Assembly (NCBI GenBank): GCA_030848705.1
Contig: CM061238.1
Span: 46,601,133-46,665,132, forward strand
Length of the DNA stretch: 64,000 nt
Reading direction: 5' to 3'
Origin: Heracleum sosnowskyi
Taxonomy: Eukaryota; Streptophyta; Magnoliopsida; Apiales; Apiaceae
The translations under genes were made by a program, and so were the position numbers. Of the stretch, positions 40,441 through 54,500 are shown in pieces. Position 1 is the first letter of the stretch. Every line of letters starts with the position of its first letter. The notes below the pieces were generated by a model. That model was not told where the DNA came from and did not search any database. It saw nothing but the letters and a program-made list of their open reading frames with translations.

Positions 40441-43400
40441 TGTAAGACCCCAGATTTTGGGTAGAATTAAAACTTTTATTATATGTTGATGTAAATATGG
40501 ATAGTGGCAATGACTTTGAGAATCAAGTTATGAAATGAATATGAATTTCGGTTTTCAAACATTTTGAGAATAGTAAGAATGGACTGAACATATAAATAAG
40601 AACAATCAATCTGGAAGATAAGAATACAATACTCCAGGGAAGGAAAGTATTTTTATGTCATCCAAATCAATATCTGGAATACATCCGACAACTCCGTAAA
40701 CAAGATAGCGTACGCCCGAGAAATCACTAGAACGTTTTCTAAGTGCAAAGAGTAAAGAGAAAATAGATCAGGAATATTGGAACGGATTTTGATCCAAAGG
40801 ATTATAGAAAAACCACTGATGAATAGTAACTCTTCATTTAAAAGTTTTTCAGACCACCCTATATGCGGGACGATATAATAAACTTTCAAAGTCGCATTAG
40901 TGATCTACGATGGAAATAAAAGAATGCAGAAGCTGTCAGAATCAGAAAAATAGCATTTTTCGTTTTCTCCGAAATTTCACCAAAAACGGACTAAATAATT
41001 ATTATTTGAGGATATTTAAGGATTTAAATTATTAATTCTATGGATATGGATTTGATAAATGAATTAGAAGTATCGAGAACGATTTCGGTAAAATACCTCG
41101 ATAGAACCCTCGAGAAACCTTGCGAGCGTTCTACGAAATTAAACGAACCAGTAAAGCTACTTTAGCTAAACCAATGCATGTGTGACAAGTGTCACAAGAT
41201 GAAGACCCTTGAGCTATGACTCACCACTGATACAAATATCAGCATTATTGTTAGTTAACCAAGATAAGAAGAAAAGAAGAAAAGCAAGAGAAACACAAAG
41301 TCTCCCAAAACTGATCAGCTAGAGCACCCTCCAAAGAAAAATCCATAACTCCATTTCCAACCATGATCAAATCACCAGAATTTAACCACAGCTTCTACAC
41401 TCCATTTATAACACTCGTTCAAAATTTCATGGCAATCCAAGGTGTTTAGCCTAGTCAAATATCCTCCCCAAGTTGAAGAATCCAAACTGCCATGATCTTG
41501 GCAGTTTCTGCACCGATTTTCAAATAGCCATAACTCCCTCGTTTCTCAATGGAATCATGTGTTCTTTATCTTGTTGGAAAGGTATTGAGATGCTCTACAA
41601 CTTCTATTCAGGAGCCTAGTCCAGAAAAGCATGGTAAGGCCCTCGTGTTTCCAGTTCTTTCAAGAGGTGAATAGTAACTCCGAAATTACTAACTTGTTTT
41701 CTTGCTTTGTTCTTAAGGTTTAAGCATTATAAGGACTTGTTAAAGCTTGTTAAGTGATTATAAACCCTTGGTAGTGTTGATAGAGCTTCCAAGAAGGTAA
41801 AGCCCTAACCCACCCTTTGAGTTATTATGAGTTTTTGATGTTACATAGAGATTAGTGCTTAATAAGAACATCCTTAGATATTTGGATTTGTTTTGATGTG
41901 TAAAATGATGGGTGATTGATTTTAGTCTCACCACTGGACTTAGAGATGTAAAATGGATGTTTGTTGAGATTGATGAAGTATGGGTTGCCTTGGTTGGTTA
42001 TTTGGAGTGATCGTAAAATGGAAACGTTTGATTTATAGTCGTCGTAATGGCGAAATTTCTTTAACCTTACGAACCAAGCTTAACAGTTGATATAACCTTC
42101 TGACCTTACTTATTAACTGACCTATACTTGTATATCTTGAGTCATAGATCATTTTGGCGAAAGAATCGTAGCATTCCGACTTACGGTTTAGGCGTTATGA
42201 TAAAAATCGTAAAAGCAGTTCGTAAACGTAAGTGTGAGTTCGTAACTTCAATGGAACCCCCTTATAATGAGATATTCGGTTAAGAATCTTGGTAATTAAA
42301 TACTAGAGGTCATAATGAAGATATGAGAGAAGACCTCATATCAAAAAGATTATTTTTCGATTTTATAAAAATGTTCGAATCAAGGTTAAGTGCGAAGAAA
42401 CCCCTTAGAGGAGCACTTGGTTCTAACCTTCAAAACCACTTGGTATAACCGGCAAACGAGATTCGATTCCTAAGGTGAACCTTCGACTTAAATATTTATC
42501 GAATAACATGGACTTAGTATGAGCCTAAAGTGAGTTATTAATGCCTTAGTTGTGTTTCGCTTACGTGTTTAAGCGTTGGATTATAATGGATTATCCAGGG
42601 GATTAATCGTACGTTTTCTTTGACTTTGTCTAGATTGTCCGGCATCGTCGCGAACCCCTATCACTTCTCGAGCATCAGGCAAGTTTACTAAACCTTACTC
42701 TATTATTCAGAGTAGGTATATTTTCCAATGTTCAATACTTGTGTATTCCCAATTTATATAACAAATCTTTGTTGCAAGTATTGTGGCAAGTTTCCTAAAT
42801 CTATACTTTGAAGTATTGATTATATATTACTGCTTTTGTCATGTGTGGAGTTATACAGTTTTGCGATACATGTTATATATTGTATAAAATAGAATTTGAT
42901 TTTGGTTTATATACGAGCTTTGAGATAATGTACTTATGAACCGGTATACCTTGTAGCTCTAGAGATAAGAGCATACTTCTTGTTTTCGACTCTAGACCGG
43001 GAGTCAGTATTTTGAGATATAGAGATAGCCGTGGAAACCTGGAGGGATTCCAGCGGCAGTGTACTAATTATTTTGAGGACTGCTATTATTAAACATTAAT
43101 TATATTTCTAGAAAGTATTAATTACCTGGAAATGATTTGAGGAATGTTATTTGAATATTACTTCATTCGAAGGTTATTACTTGGAAATGATTTGAGTATG
43201 AGCTTCTAAGCTAGATATGGGATATCAGCTATAAGCCAGGATTTTATATTTGCCCTAGGATAAGGGCGTGTGATTTTCTTGAAAAAATCAGAAGTGATTA
43301 TATTTTGTATATGATAAAGGTTATTTTCCGATAAAGATATCGGGTACTGTTATTCGAGGATTAATTATTTATTTAAAGAATGTTATTTATAAATGTTCAT

Positions 43401-45447
43401 TTGAGGATTATTGACTTAAAGATTATTAGTGTGAATATCCATTTAAGGATTATTTATTTTTAAGAATATTACTTTTGAATATTTATTTGAGATTTAATTA
43501 TTTAATGATTATTATTTCGAATATTCAAATGAGAATTATTAATTAAGGAACGTTATTTCAGATATTCATTTGAGGTTTACTTAATCGAAGAATATTATTG
43601 TGAATATTATCTGAGGATTATTTAATGAATATTATTTTTGAATATTCATTTGAAGATTAATTATTTATTTAATGAATATTATTTTCAAATATTCATTTGC
43701 GGATTATTTATTTAATGAATATTATTTTCAAATATTCATTTGCGGAGTATTTACTTAATGAATATTATTTTTAAATATTCATTTGAGGATTACTTACTTA
43801 ATGAATATTATTTTCAAATATTCATTTAAGATTTACTTATTTAATAAATATTCTTAAGTATTTGTAAATCAAAAGAGGTTCCCAAAATAATGTTTTTCCA
43901 TTTAAATCTGTCCTTTAAAGGGGATTTAAATGCTCGCTCAACTATCAAAAATATGGGAAACCTGATTTAAGTGACTGCTACTCTTTTTAAACTCTCAACT
44001 CAAAAACTGTCAGGGGACAGATATTTTTCAAAGCTATGTAATTGCTGCAAGTCAAATATTGTATTACCACCTCAACAATCGAGGGGTAAATTCCTGGAAC
44101 AAGTCGATATCCATTAACAAGCAATAGCTTGGGAAATATTGGAGAATCTTCCTTTCCAACCTAGATATAACTACTTAGTGGAGTCGTATCAACAAGTGTT
44201 ACACTTGGGGAAAGGAGGACGATCTTTACGTTTCAGAGTCATGGATTTCATCTGAACTAGGAGTGGTGTAAGTGGTCAAGTTGCGTGGGCCCATCCAAAT
44301 TTTTATTGCCCCAAATGGGCGGGAGGTCACAGTAAGGCGGTAGACAATGTCAGGCCGTCGTGATACTTCCATCTACATGTAGAAAACTATTTGAGCGGTG
44401 CGACCTGCTACTGATCATAGCAAGGTTAGGCACAGCGGACGCGGTAGCAACTCCAGTATTAGTTCATCATCCAATTTGGATATTCCTGCAACATGTATTG
44501 GGGAGATGAACCAATCGTGTTGGCAGGGGGTCGAAAAGTGTTTGGAAATGAAGTGTCAATAAATTCTTGCAACTTCATCTTTTATTTTATGAATATGACT
44601 CTGTGGATACCTTACATAACATGAGTTATGGTAAGGGAGTTGTTTATACTGAATCATCTTATAACTTCTTTTAAGTTATGTGTTGATATTCTGCTTACAT
44701 AGCAGATATTTTTGGAAGAGTTATATTGGTTTACTTCGAAACCTTATCTTTTATATTATACTAGAACTTTGTTCATAATATAGCAAAAGCTTGCAGAAAT
44801 ATTATGAAATGATATTTGAAGTATATTAATGGTACTGTTTTTGGGAATACATTCCGATAAGGAAATAATTTCAGTATCAAGATATTTTGACAAATTACTG
44901 TCTTATACCCGCATTATTCTGGGTTGAGTTAAAGGCAGCATTATGCCATACTTTCATTACCTTGCTGAGCTATCGCTCACTCTTGCTATTGTTTTATATA
45001 TATTATATAGCAGCGAAGCAGGATGCCAATGGGACGGCACATACCCCGCAAGGCGTTTCCATAAACCGTTTTTAGCAGTGATCCCGGGAGTAGTACGAAC
45101 CAATCGAATCAGTCTACGGCTTTGGTATTCAACTCATGTATAGACAGGAATGGTATAAGAGGATTGTGAGCATCAGAAGGCTAAGTTGGTAATGTAACAA
45201 TACTTAGAAATGGTATCAGTAACAGATTAAAAAGACATTTGGGTATTGTAATAAAAGTTATTTATTCCGCAATTGTTGTATTGTGTCGTTTCTGAGACTC
45301 TAACCTGTGTGTGTGTGTGTGTGTGAGACATATGTTGTGGGGTCATGAACAGGTAAATTATGAATGGTGTGAGTATTACAGGTAAGGCAAGGAGTACATG
45401 GATTGTGACAACCCTAAATCCCTGACCCCGGATTTGGGGCTGTTACA
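40441..45447 (+). repeat. Right (3') LTR of element D
   Basis: 5007 bp partner of 17727-22731. It contains the same AT-rich tandem array (about 43354-43854) and a TG microsatellite two bases longer than on the left. Followed by the TSD ATACC and then ORF3 of element C. Confidence 0.95.
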
Positions 45448-45452
45448 ATACC

Positions 45453-47289
45453 TTTCAGTTTATCCTGTGAATCTATGATAGGATGGTCCATTGGTCGTGA
45501 TCTTAGTGGTTGTATCAAAATTGGCTCAGCATCAGGAGCACCACTAGCATCAGGAGTAACATTGTCAGGATTAGATAAGCTTGCATCAGTGTTTGTTACT
45601 GATGGTTCTTGTGTAGCATGAGGTTCTGAAGCTTCTTCAACACTTTGAGTTGGAGGTTCTTGTGTGCTTCACTCATTGACAGTGTCCTCGACCAATCTTT
45701 GAACTTCATCTGCACCAGAAATCCCTTGAGCATTGTCAGGAAATTTCTCAGAAACTGTAGCTTGGCATGCATCTTCACTTTGAGAAAATGGTTCTTGTGT
45801 GACCATTCCAATTGCCAAGCCTTCACCCATACTTCTCCCATGAAATATCAATATGTCTTTTTGTTGGAGAGTCCTGTGCTGGAGAGTCTGAAATAGTAAC
45901 CACTTGACTTGGTGTAGCATCAGGAATACTAACATCATGATTTGCTTGAGCAGCTGAACTTGATTGCTCATTAAAAATAGAAGTGTCATGTACATCAGTA
46001 TCCTGCTTCTTTTGAAAAGGAATATGATACCTGCCCTTAGATAATTTCCTTTTCTTCTGTGGCTTTGATGATGGTACCACAGCTTCAATAGCAGTATCAG
46101 CAACTTCCTTATTCACATTCATTATAGAGGATATAGGTAAATCATCCTCTGAATCAGTCTCATCCCTGAGCACTAACTTCCTTTTAACAGAAACAGCCTC
46201 AACACCCTTAGCAGCTTTCTTTACCAGGACCCCTTGTACACCCCCTTGTAACTTCTTTTTAGTGAGTGGTGTAGAGGAAAAATCCTTTGAACCTGATTGC
46301 CTTCCTGACACATCAGTTCTAGCTGATTTCTTTGATTTTACAACTAAAGTCTTTTGAGAGACATTAGAGGTGGCTGTTGACTGTTTGGACTGTTTGGGAT
46401 GAATGCTTGGGTTAGGAACAAGGTGTGATTGGCCTTGCCCCATAGCATGAGAAAGTAATCCATAACAAGTAGGCATTTTCTGATGTAAGAAAAACCTAAC
46501 CTCATCAGGAATAAAAGCATTACCAATAAAACCATTTGCCTTATCACTGTTGACTAAGGACTTAATATTATTCTCAGTAATTCTACAGATTGGAAGAACT
46601 ATATCATCCTCAAAAACAACATTAGGACATAAGTGATTATTTATCAAATGTAAAAATCTAAGAAAATAGACATAACCTAACTTATCTGATTTCCTATCAC
46701 TTAAAGCTTTTAAGATAAAAGAGCCATAATCAAACACTGTAGAATGGATAAGAGAGTACCCAATTTTGAGAGATCCTGATGGAAGAACATCAAAATTTGA
46801 TGTCTTGTTCAGGAAACAGCGGCTGATTGTATCAAAGAAGAAATTTCATTCCTTCTTAAGCTTTGTCCTGAAGAGGTTCCCATACCTCTTTACTTCACCA
46901 TTGTAGCCCAACTTTGTAACAAACTCAAAGAGAGTAGAGTCCGAAACATTATCAGGAACAACATCACCAAGAACAGGTAAATGCAGTGCATCCTCCACAA
47001 TTGCAGGAGTCACATAGTGAGTAATCCCTTCATATTCAAAACTCATCAAGATTGAGTCAGAATGCCCTTTGTCAAAAGTAACTGAGTTCCACACCTGCAT
47101 AACTGACTTAAAAGAAACACTTGCAGGTTCTGTTAAAGCAAACTTCAATGGGCTTGAAGCTAGAAAATCTTGGATAATGTGAAACTCATTGGGTAATTCC
47201 TGATGGTCTAGAATAGCTACAAAATTATTAGTGGCAAACGTAACACCACTAACCACAGTCTGTTTGTTTATGAATGATGAAGACGCCAT
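45453..47289 (-). pseudogene. ORF3 of element C, upstream part
   Basis: The start ATG is at 47289 in ATGGC context, as in A and B. The N-terminal domain (FEYEGITHYVTPAIVEDALHLP and GYVYFLRFLHLI blocks) aligns with A and B. A TGA at 46846-46848 replaces a conserved Trp codon; the frame continues unchanged to 45823. A frameshift lies near 45850 and a further TGA near 45667. The linker is rich in Ser, Lys and Pro and carries ATCCTGA motifs. The coding sense reads directly into 17726 after element D is left out, which fixes D's insertion point. Confidence 0.75.
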
Positions 47290-47779
47290 TAAAACAGTAT
47301 CAAAAACTTGAGAATTGAGATTTAAAAATTAGGGTTCTTGAACGCAGAGAGAGAAATAAGATGAAAAACTGATGAAGAGAGAGTAATCAGAGATTTAGCA
47401 AATCAAATGTATTTTGTTAAAACAAAATATTACTCTCAATGACAGGTGACAAATTATGATTTGTGCAAAAATGATTAGTGGACAAATCACGTGTGTAATT
47501 AAACATAACTGCATCGCTTTTTATGTGTATCTATATGTATATATCTATCAGTGTGACACACGCGCGCATACAGTTGTCCAAAACTCAAACGTTTCTCATC
47601 AGAAACTGACGAAAAATTAGGCACAAATTAAGCAATGAAATACTGACCTGTACATAAGGATTGTCCAGTTGACTTCCTGTCAGGATAGAGTCCTATCAGG
47701 ATTTGATCAAAAAATACATACCTTTCTGAATGACCAGCAGGATTTGATAGTCATCAGGATTTCTTCTTTGTAGCTTTTC
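47290..47779 (-). promoter_or_regulatory. pol-ORF3 spacer of element C with motif cluster and promoter-like region
   Basis: Next to pol are TCAGGAT motifs at about 47680, 47697 and 47754 and a near-copy at 47730. A perfect CACGTG G-box is at 47488-47493, a TATATA run near 47535-47545, and a CT-rich leader with ACCCTAATTT precedes the ORF3 ATG. The layout repeats that of A and B. Confidence 0.5.
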
Positions 47780-49958
47780 TCAAAAATTCTCAAAGTTCAT
47801 CATTCCCGGTTCATTCACCAACTTATTGAATGTAGCTTCAGGCAGTGGCTTGGTGAATATATCAGCTAGTTGTTGATCAGTAGGAACAAAGTGAAGTTCA
47901 ATTGTTCCTTCCAGAATTTGTTCTCTTATAAAATGATATCTAATACTGATGTGTTTAGTAAGAGAATGTTGTACTGGATTTCCTGTCATTGCAATAGCAC
48001 TTTGGTTATCACAATAAATAGGGATTTTTGAGTATGACAGGCCATAATCTAACAACTGATTTCTCATCCACATTATCTGAGCACAACAGCTTCCTGCAAC
48101 AATGTACTCAGCTTCTGCTGTTAAAGTAGAGATAGACTTTTGCTTTTTACTGAACCATGAAACTAGTCTACCACCCAAAAACTGACAGCTTCCTGAAGTA
48201 CTTTTCCTGTCTATTTTGCATCCTGCAAAATCAGCATCTGAATAACCACACAAACCAAAATCTGATTCCCTTGCATACCAAAGACCAAGTGAAGGAGTGC
48301 CTTTGAGATATCTGAAAATTCTTTTAACTGCAATCAGATGAGGTTCCCTAGGTTTTGCTTGAAATCTTGCACACAGACAGGTTGCAAACATGATATCTGG
48401 TCTACTTGCAGTGAGATACAATAAAGAGCCAATCATTCCCCTGTAGTGAGTTACATCTACCTCAGTACCTTGATCAGGATCAAGTTTGGTAGCTGTAGCA
48501 ATGGGAGTACTTACAGTAGCACAGTCTTCCATGTTAAACCTTTTCAATAAATTCCTTGTATACTTTGACTGATTGATAAAAATGCCATCATCAGTCTGTT
48601 TAACTTGAAGACCAAGAAAATAACTCATTTCTCCCATCATGCTCATTTGGTATCTTGACTGCATAAGCTTGGAAAACTTTTCACACAGCTTATTGTTTGT
48701 TGACCCAAAAATGATATCATCAACATAAATCTGAACTAAAAGCAAATCCTTGCCATTATTCAAATAAAATAGAGTTTTATCAATAGTACCTCTTTTGAAT
48801 CCACTTTCCAGTAAGAATTGAGCTAAGGTTTCATACCATGCTCTTGGAGCTTGCTTTAGTCCATAAAGTGCCTTATCCAATCTGTAAACATGATTTGGAT
48901 ATTTTGGATCAATGAAAACAGGAGGTTGTTCAACATATACTTCTTCCTCCAGTTCACCATTTAAGAAAGCACTTTTCACATCCATCTGGAAAACCTTGAA
49001 TTTCTTATGAGCTGCATATGCCAAAAAGATTCTGATGGCCTCTAGTCTTGCAACAGGAGCAAAAGTTTCATCATAGTCAATTCCTTCTTGTTGAGAATAC
49101 CCCTTTGCAACTAGTCTTGCTTTGTTTCTGATAATTACACCATCTGAATCAGTCTTATTCTTGAAAATCCACTTTGTACCAACAATTGATCTGTTCTTTG
49201 GTCTTGGTACCAGTTTCCAGACTTCATTCCTTTCAAATTCATTCAATTCTTCTTGCATTGCAGTAACCCAATCAGCATCTTTAAGTGCATCTTCAAATTT
49301 CTTTGGCTCCTCCTTTGACAGAAAGTTATTATATAGACATTCATTTTGAGTTGCACTTCTTGTCTGAACACCTGCATCAGGATCTCCAATTATCAAATCA
49401 GGAGTATGACTTGCAGTCCATTTCCTTGCTGATGGTAAGTCATTCCTTGATGTAGATGCTCCCCCTGGATTGGTGTTATTTTGATTAGAAGAATTTGATT
49501 CATTAGAAGCTCCCCCTGAATTGTTACTATCTCCTCCTGATGAATTATTAGGATCATCACTTGAATCAGTATCTGAAGAATTCTGTCCTGATGATTGAGT
49601 TGACTCAGAATTAGTAGTAGAATGTTGTTGCTCCCCCTCAACATTAGCAATACTAGTTGTGTTACTATTGTTTTCATCATCAGAATTAACATTTGAAGTG
49701 TCATCAGGATTTGATGTGTCATCAAGATTTGGTGACCCATCAGGATCTGATGAACTGACTGGATCTGATTCATTTTCTTCAGGTTCCTTGGTAGCTTCAT
49801 TTTCAAAAATCAGTCTATCGTGTGAGTCTTCATTCAATCCAATTATCTTCTTATCATCAAAAGATACATGTATTGACTCCATGACAGTTCTTGTTCTCAA
49901 GTTAAAAACTCTAAAGGCTCTTGATGCAGGATAACCTATGAAAATTCCTTCATCAGCC
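47780..49958 (-). pseudogene. pol of element C, downstream part (end of integrase to RNase H)
   Basis: Open from element E to the stop at 47780. It begins with DEGIFIGYP, the end of integrase, followed by a long Asn/Ser/Asp-rich linker (about 49800-49430) with TCAGGAT motifs and three internal GGGGGAG tracts. RT follows with YVDD at 48716-48727, then RNase H. Some conserved positions are changed, for example HSLTKHI in place of HSRTKHI and STLTAEAEY in place of STSTAEAEY. The upstream part of pol lies beyond element E at 58864. Confidence 0.85.
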
Positions 49959-51371
49959 TGATAAGTCGGTTTTATATCTACTTGGAACACCTTAAAATCA
50001 GCTTAAATTGGTTGTTTTGGCCTCAAGTGTGTGATGTTATGATGAGTTTTAGTGTTTATGTGCAGATAAGCTAAATGGGATCAAGTGGTGGTCATCGTGC
50101 TTTAAAATGGTGATTTTTGCTCCAGGAGTTGAGTGATGTTGGAGGCGAGCAATTGGCAAGGAAGTTAGCTAATAATCAGAAAAGCAGGAATCTTGGCAGA
50201 GAGCCAGGCGCGCCCGCGCCTTACACCGCGCGCCCGCACGTCCATTGGCAGGAATTCAGGCGCGCCCGCGCTTGCTAGCGCGCGGCCGCGCGTCCCCGTC
50301 TGGTGGAAATTCTGTTATCTTGTTTTGTGGGCTTAGAGTGGTAGCGGGTCATGTTTTGGGCCTTTGTCATTTCTGGTGGGTGTTTTCTAAGGGGAGAACC
50401 CTAATTTCCAGATGGGTCGAGGAATAATACGAAAAAGCATAGAGACTTAGATTGGAGATGAGGATTACATTTTTCTTTGTATTTCTCTCAATTAAGCAAT
50501 ACTTGGATTCTTCTTTCTAGTTTTTTAAACATTGTTATTCTTGATACTATTTGATTTGCAATTATCAATTCAAGACCTAGTTTTTATATCATGTTTTCAT
50601 TAGAACCTGCGATGATGAACGGTTCATTTATGAACTAATCGTTATCGTGGGATTCTAACAGAGTTCTTATGGAGTTTAGTGGTTAATTGTTTTATATACT
50701 TTGTGTGTGGTGGCGAATTGATTTCCTATCATGGTTGTGCTTATTCATTGTGGATGCGTAGCTAACATTCATGATTGTTTGTTAATCCTTATTGATTGCG
50801 AAAGTGGATTTAGGGATTTAGAACTTGCCATGCTAGCATAAGTTTATGTATGATTATCATGCATAATTTGTGGGTGATTTTAACCATTTCATCTACCTTA
50901 TGTAATCTGAATAGATAACCTGCTCATTCAACCACTATGTTTTCAATCTCTATAGACATATAGGGACTAAGCATATCTGGTGTCCATTTAACTTCTATCT
51001 ATATGTGGATGTTTAAGTGGTATGGTATACGTATACTGAAAGGTAGCGTGTACTAAATTCGTGTTATCTGGTTAGTTGTCACAACTGTCACATACAGAGA
51101 CTCTAGATGAAATATTTAATGATGTTAGGATCCCATGCCTATTCATATCAGTAATTCACTAGTAATTCTTTCAGTTAATTATAGACTTGTTAAGTGCTAA
51201 TTAGTAGTTAATCAAAACACCAATTTGATACTTGTCTTAGCAGTGAGTAATAACCAAACATTGGTGCATAAGTACAGACTATTACAACCTGAACCAGTCC
51301 TTGTGGGATCGAACTTGATTTATCTATATACTACTTGTGACCACGTGCGCTTGCGTGTTTTTGTGCGAACA
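49959..51371 (+). repeat. 5' LTR of element E
   Basis: 1413 bp, TGATAAGTCGG...GAACA. Between about 50205 and 50300 it contains a GC-rich island with three exact or near-exact GCGCGCCCGCG motifs, which is missing from the 3' LTR. The rest is AT-rich. Confidence 0.95.
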
Positions 51372-51377
51372 AGTTTT

Positions 51378-51395
51378 TGGCGCCGCTGCCGGGGA
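51378..51395 (+). promoter_or_regulatory. Primer binding site of element E (tRNA-Asp)
   Basis: TGGCGCCGCTGCCGGGGA lies 6 nt after the LTR and complements the 3' end of plant tRNA-Asp with one difference from the common form. This primer is typical of Athila and Tat elements. Confidence 0.85.
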
Positions 51396-51520
51396 CTCGG
51401 TGTAGTTTTAATATAGTTTATGTGCTTGTCATCAGTGACAGTTAAAGTTCACTGACTCAGATTGTTTTTCTCATCAATTTTACTTTGTTTGGTGTGTTCC
51501 AGATACTCTAGTGAGCGTGT

Positions 51521-54500
51521 ATGCGAACACGTTCTCAATCTCGTAAAGATAAACTGGAAGAAGAAGGAGCTAACTTGAATCTAGTTATGGGAGAACCAGC
51601 AGCAGCAGGAGCAAAGGCTTTGATGGATTATTCTCAGCCAAAGATCAATGATATTCAGTCAAGCATTGTTAGACCAACTATCTCGGCTAACAACTTTGAG
51701 ATCAAGGCTGGCACGATTCAGATGCTACAGAACTCTGTGCAGTTTGGGGGTTCTCCAACGGAAGACCCTAATATGCATATTAGGGATTTCATTGAGATTT
51801 GTGACACATTCAAGTTCAATGGAGTGTCAGAGGATGCTGTGAAGCTGAGACTTTTCCCTTTTTCCTTGAGGGATAAAGCTAAGGGCTGGTTGCATTCTCT
51901 ACCAGCAGGGTCTATCACTACATGGGAGGAGCTTGCTCAAAAGTTTCTTACTAAGTTCTTCCCTATGGCCAAGACAGCTGCAATAAGGAATGCTCTCACT
52001 CAGTTTTCTCAGCATTCAGGGGAAACGTTATGTGAAGCTTGGGAGCGTTACAAAGAGATGCTACGAAAGTGCCCTCACCATGGAATGCCTTATTGGATGG
52101 TGATAAATTGTTTCTACAATGGTTTGGGAGGTCAATCAAGACCAATGCTTGATGCAGCATCAGGTGGAGCTCTTTGGGCTAAAAGCTATGAGGAGGCTTA
52201 TGAACTTATAGAGATGATGGCTGCTAATGAGTACCAGAATCCTACTCAGAGGTTATCACATGGCAAAGCAGCAGGAATTCTGGAAGTGGATGCAACTACA
52301 GCAATAGCAGCTCAGCTAAAAGCTCTTTCTATGAAGGTGGATTCTCTATCTAACATGGGAATGCAACAAGTGGCTAGTGTCTGTGAACTATGTGCAGGTG
52401 CTCATGACACTAATCAGTGTGCTATATCAAGTGAATCAGCACAGTTCGTGAGTAATTTTCAGAGGCCACAACAGCCAGTTCCTAATGCTTATCATCCAAA
52501 TAACAGAAACCACCCGAATTTCAGCTGGAGTAACAATCAAGGTGGTCAGCAGCAGTATCAAGGTCAACAATTTGGAGCTAAGCCATTCAACCCTGCTGGT
52601 TATCAGCAGCAATATGCTCCAAGACAACCTTATCAGCCACCACCAGGATTTCATCAACAACCTCAAGGTCACCATGGTCAGTCTTCTAATGAAAAGTCAG
52701 AATTGGAAGAGTTGAGGTTGATGTGCAAGAGCCAGGCGGCTTCTCTCAAGACTTTAGAAACTCAGATTGGACAGATAGCCAGTGCGTTGCTGAACAGACC
52801 ACAGGGAACTCTCCCTAGAGATACGGAAACTAATCCAGGCAAACGGGAGAGTAAGGAACATGTCAAGGCAATTACATTGAGATCAGGGAAGGTCACCACT
52901 GACCAAAACACTGAAATTCAGGAAAACGAAGAAGCTGAAGGAAAAATCCAGGAAGAGGAGCGCGCCCGCGCATCCCAGAGCGCGCCCGCGCCTGATTTCC
53001 AGGGAGAGGAGCGCGCCCGCGCATCCCAGAGCGCGCCCGCGCATGAAATTCTGCCAGAAAAGTTGAAAATTCCTGAAAAGAAGAATTTGGTGGAGAAATT
53101 GGTGAGCAAACACCCCAATACATCTCATGATTCCGCTTCTAAGCAAGAAACAGAGGGTAAGGTAATCTACCCCCCTCCTCCGTTCCCTAGAAGACTTCAA
53201 AAACAGAAGCTAGACACACAATTTGCTAAGTTCTTGGAGGTTTTCAAGAAGCTGCATATAAACATACCTTTTGCGGAGGCTCTTGAACAGATGCCGAGCT
53301 ACGCAAAGTTCATGAAGGGTATTCTCTCAAGAAAATTGAAGTTAGAAGAGTTGGAAACCGTTGCTTTAACGGAGGAGTGCAGTGCTATTCTACATCAGAA
53401 GTTGCCCCCGAAACTTAAGGATCCAGGGAGTTTCACAATTCCTTGCACTATTGGCAATCTATCTTTCGACAAGTGTCTGTGTGATTTGGGAGCGAGTATT
53501 AATCTGATGCCATTGTCCGTCTTCTTGCAACTAGGGCTACCGGAGCCTAAACCTACTACCATGTCTTTACAACTGGCAGATAGGTCTATCACATATCCTA
53601 GGGGTATTGTGGAGGATGTCCTAGTAAGGGTTGACAAGCTTATCTTCCCCGCTGATTTCGTTATTCTGGACTTTGAAGAAGACAAGAAGATTCCTATCAT
53701 CTTAGGAAGGCCGTTTCTCGCTACAGGTCGCACTTTGATAGATGTGCAAAAAGGGGAACTCACGATGAGGGTGCATGACCAGAACGTCACCTTCAATGTT
53801 TTCAATGCAATGAAGTTTCCTACAGAAGATGAAAAATGTTTCTCTATAGATCTAGTGGAATCTGCAGTAAGCAAGGAGTTTGATAAATTGATCAAGTCAG
53901 ACACCTTGGAAAAAGCACTTATGGGGGAATCTGATGTTGAGGGTAAAGAAAAAGAGGAACAAGCACAGTATTTGAATGCAACTCCGTGGAAGAGGAGGTT
54001 AGACATGCCTTTTGACTCTCTTGGCATAACAGAGTTGGAGAAACCACAAGAACGTCTCAAGCCTTCTATTGAGAAAGCTCCCACTTTTGAGCTTAAACAA
54101 CTACCAGAACATTTGAGGTATGCTTTTTTAGGTGATTCATCTACTTTACCTGTTATTATCTCATCTAACTTGTCAGGTAGTGAAGAAGACAAACTCCTCA
54201 GAATCTTGAGAGAGTTTAAATCAACAATTGGGTGGACTATAGCGGATATTAAGGGTATCAGCCCTTCGTACTGTATGCATAAAATTCCACTAGAGCCAGG
54301 AAGCAAGCCAACTGTGGACCCTCAGAGACGCCTTAATCCTATCATGAAGGAGGTAGTGAAGAAAGAAATTCTCAAGTGGCTAGATGCTGGGATCATCTAT
54401 CCTATTTCAGACAGTTCATGGGTGAGTCCAGTGCAATGTGTGCCTAAGAAAGGAGGCATGACAGTGGTGGCTAATGAAAAGAACGAGTTGATCCCAACTC

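Larger units (their letters stand above)
17727..45447 (+). mobile_element. Element D: Tekay-like gypsy with 5-kb LTRs, defective interior, hosting B
   Basis: Direct LTRs at 17727-22731 and 40441-45447 are flanked by the perfect TSD ATACC (17722-17726 and 45448-45452). The ORF3 frame of C reads on across one TSD copy, confirming the insertion. The interior, without B, is about 4.7 kb and contains only gag, RT, RNase H and integrase scraps of a chromovirus, all with stops and large deletions. D inserted into C and later received B. Confidence 0.95.

Noticed and set aside
52436..53200. Minus-strand frames opposite the gag-protease linker of E
   Set aside because: They are shadows of the GC-rich and Gln-rich coding repeats on the plus strand.
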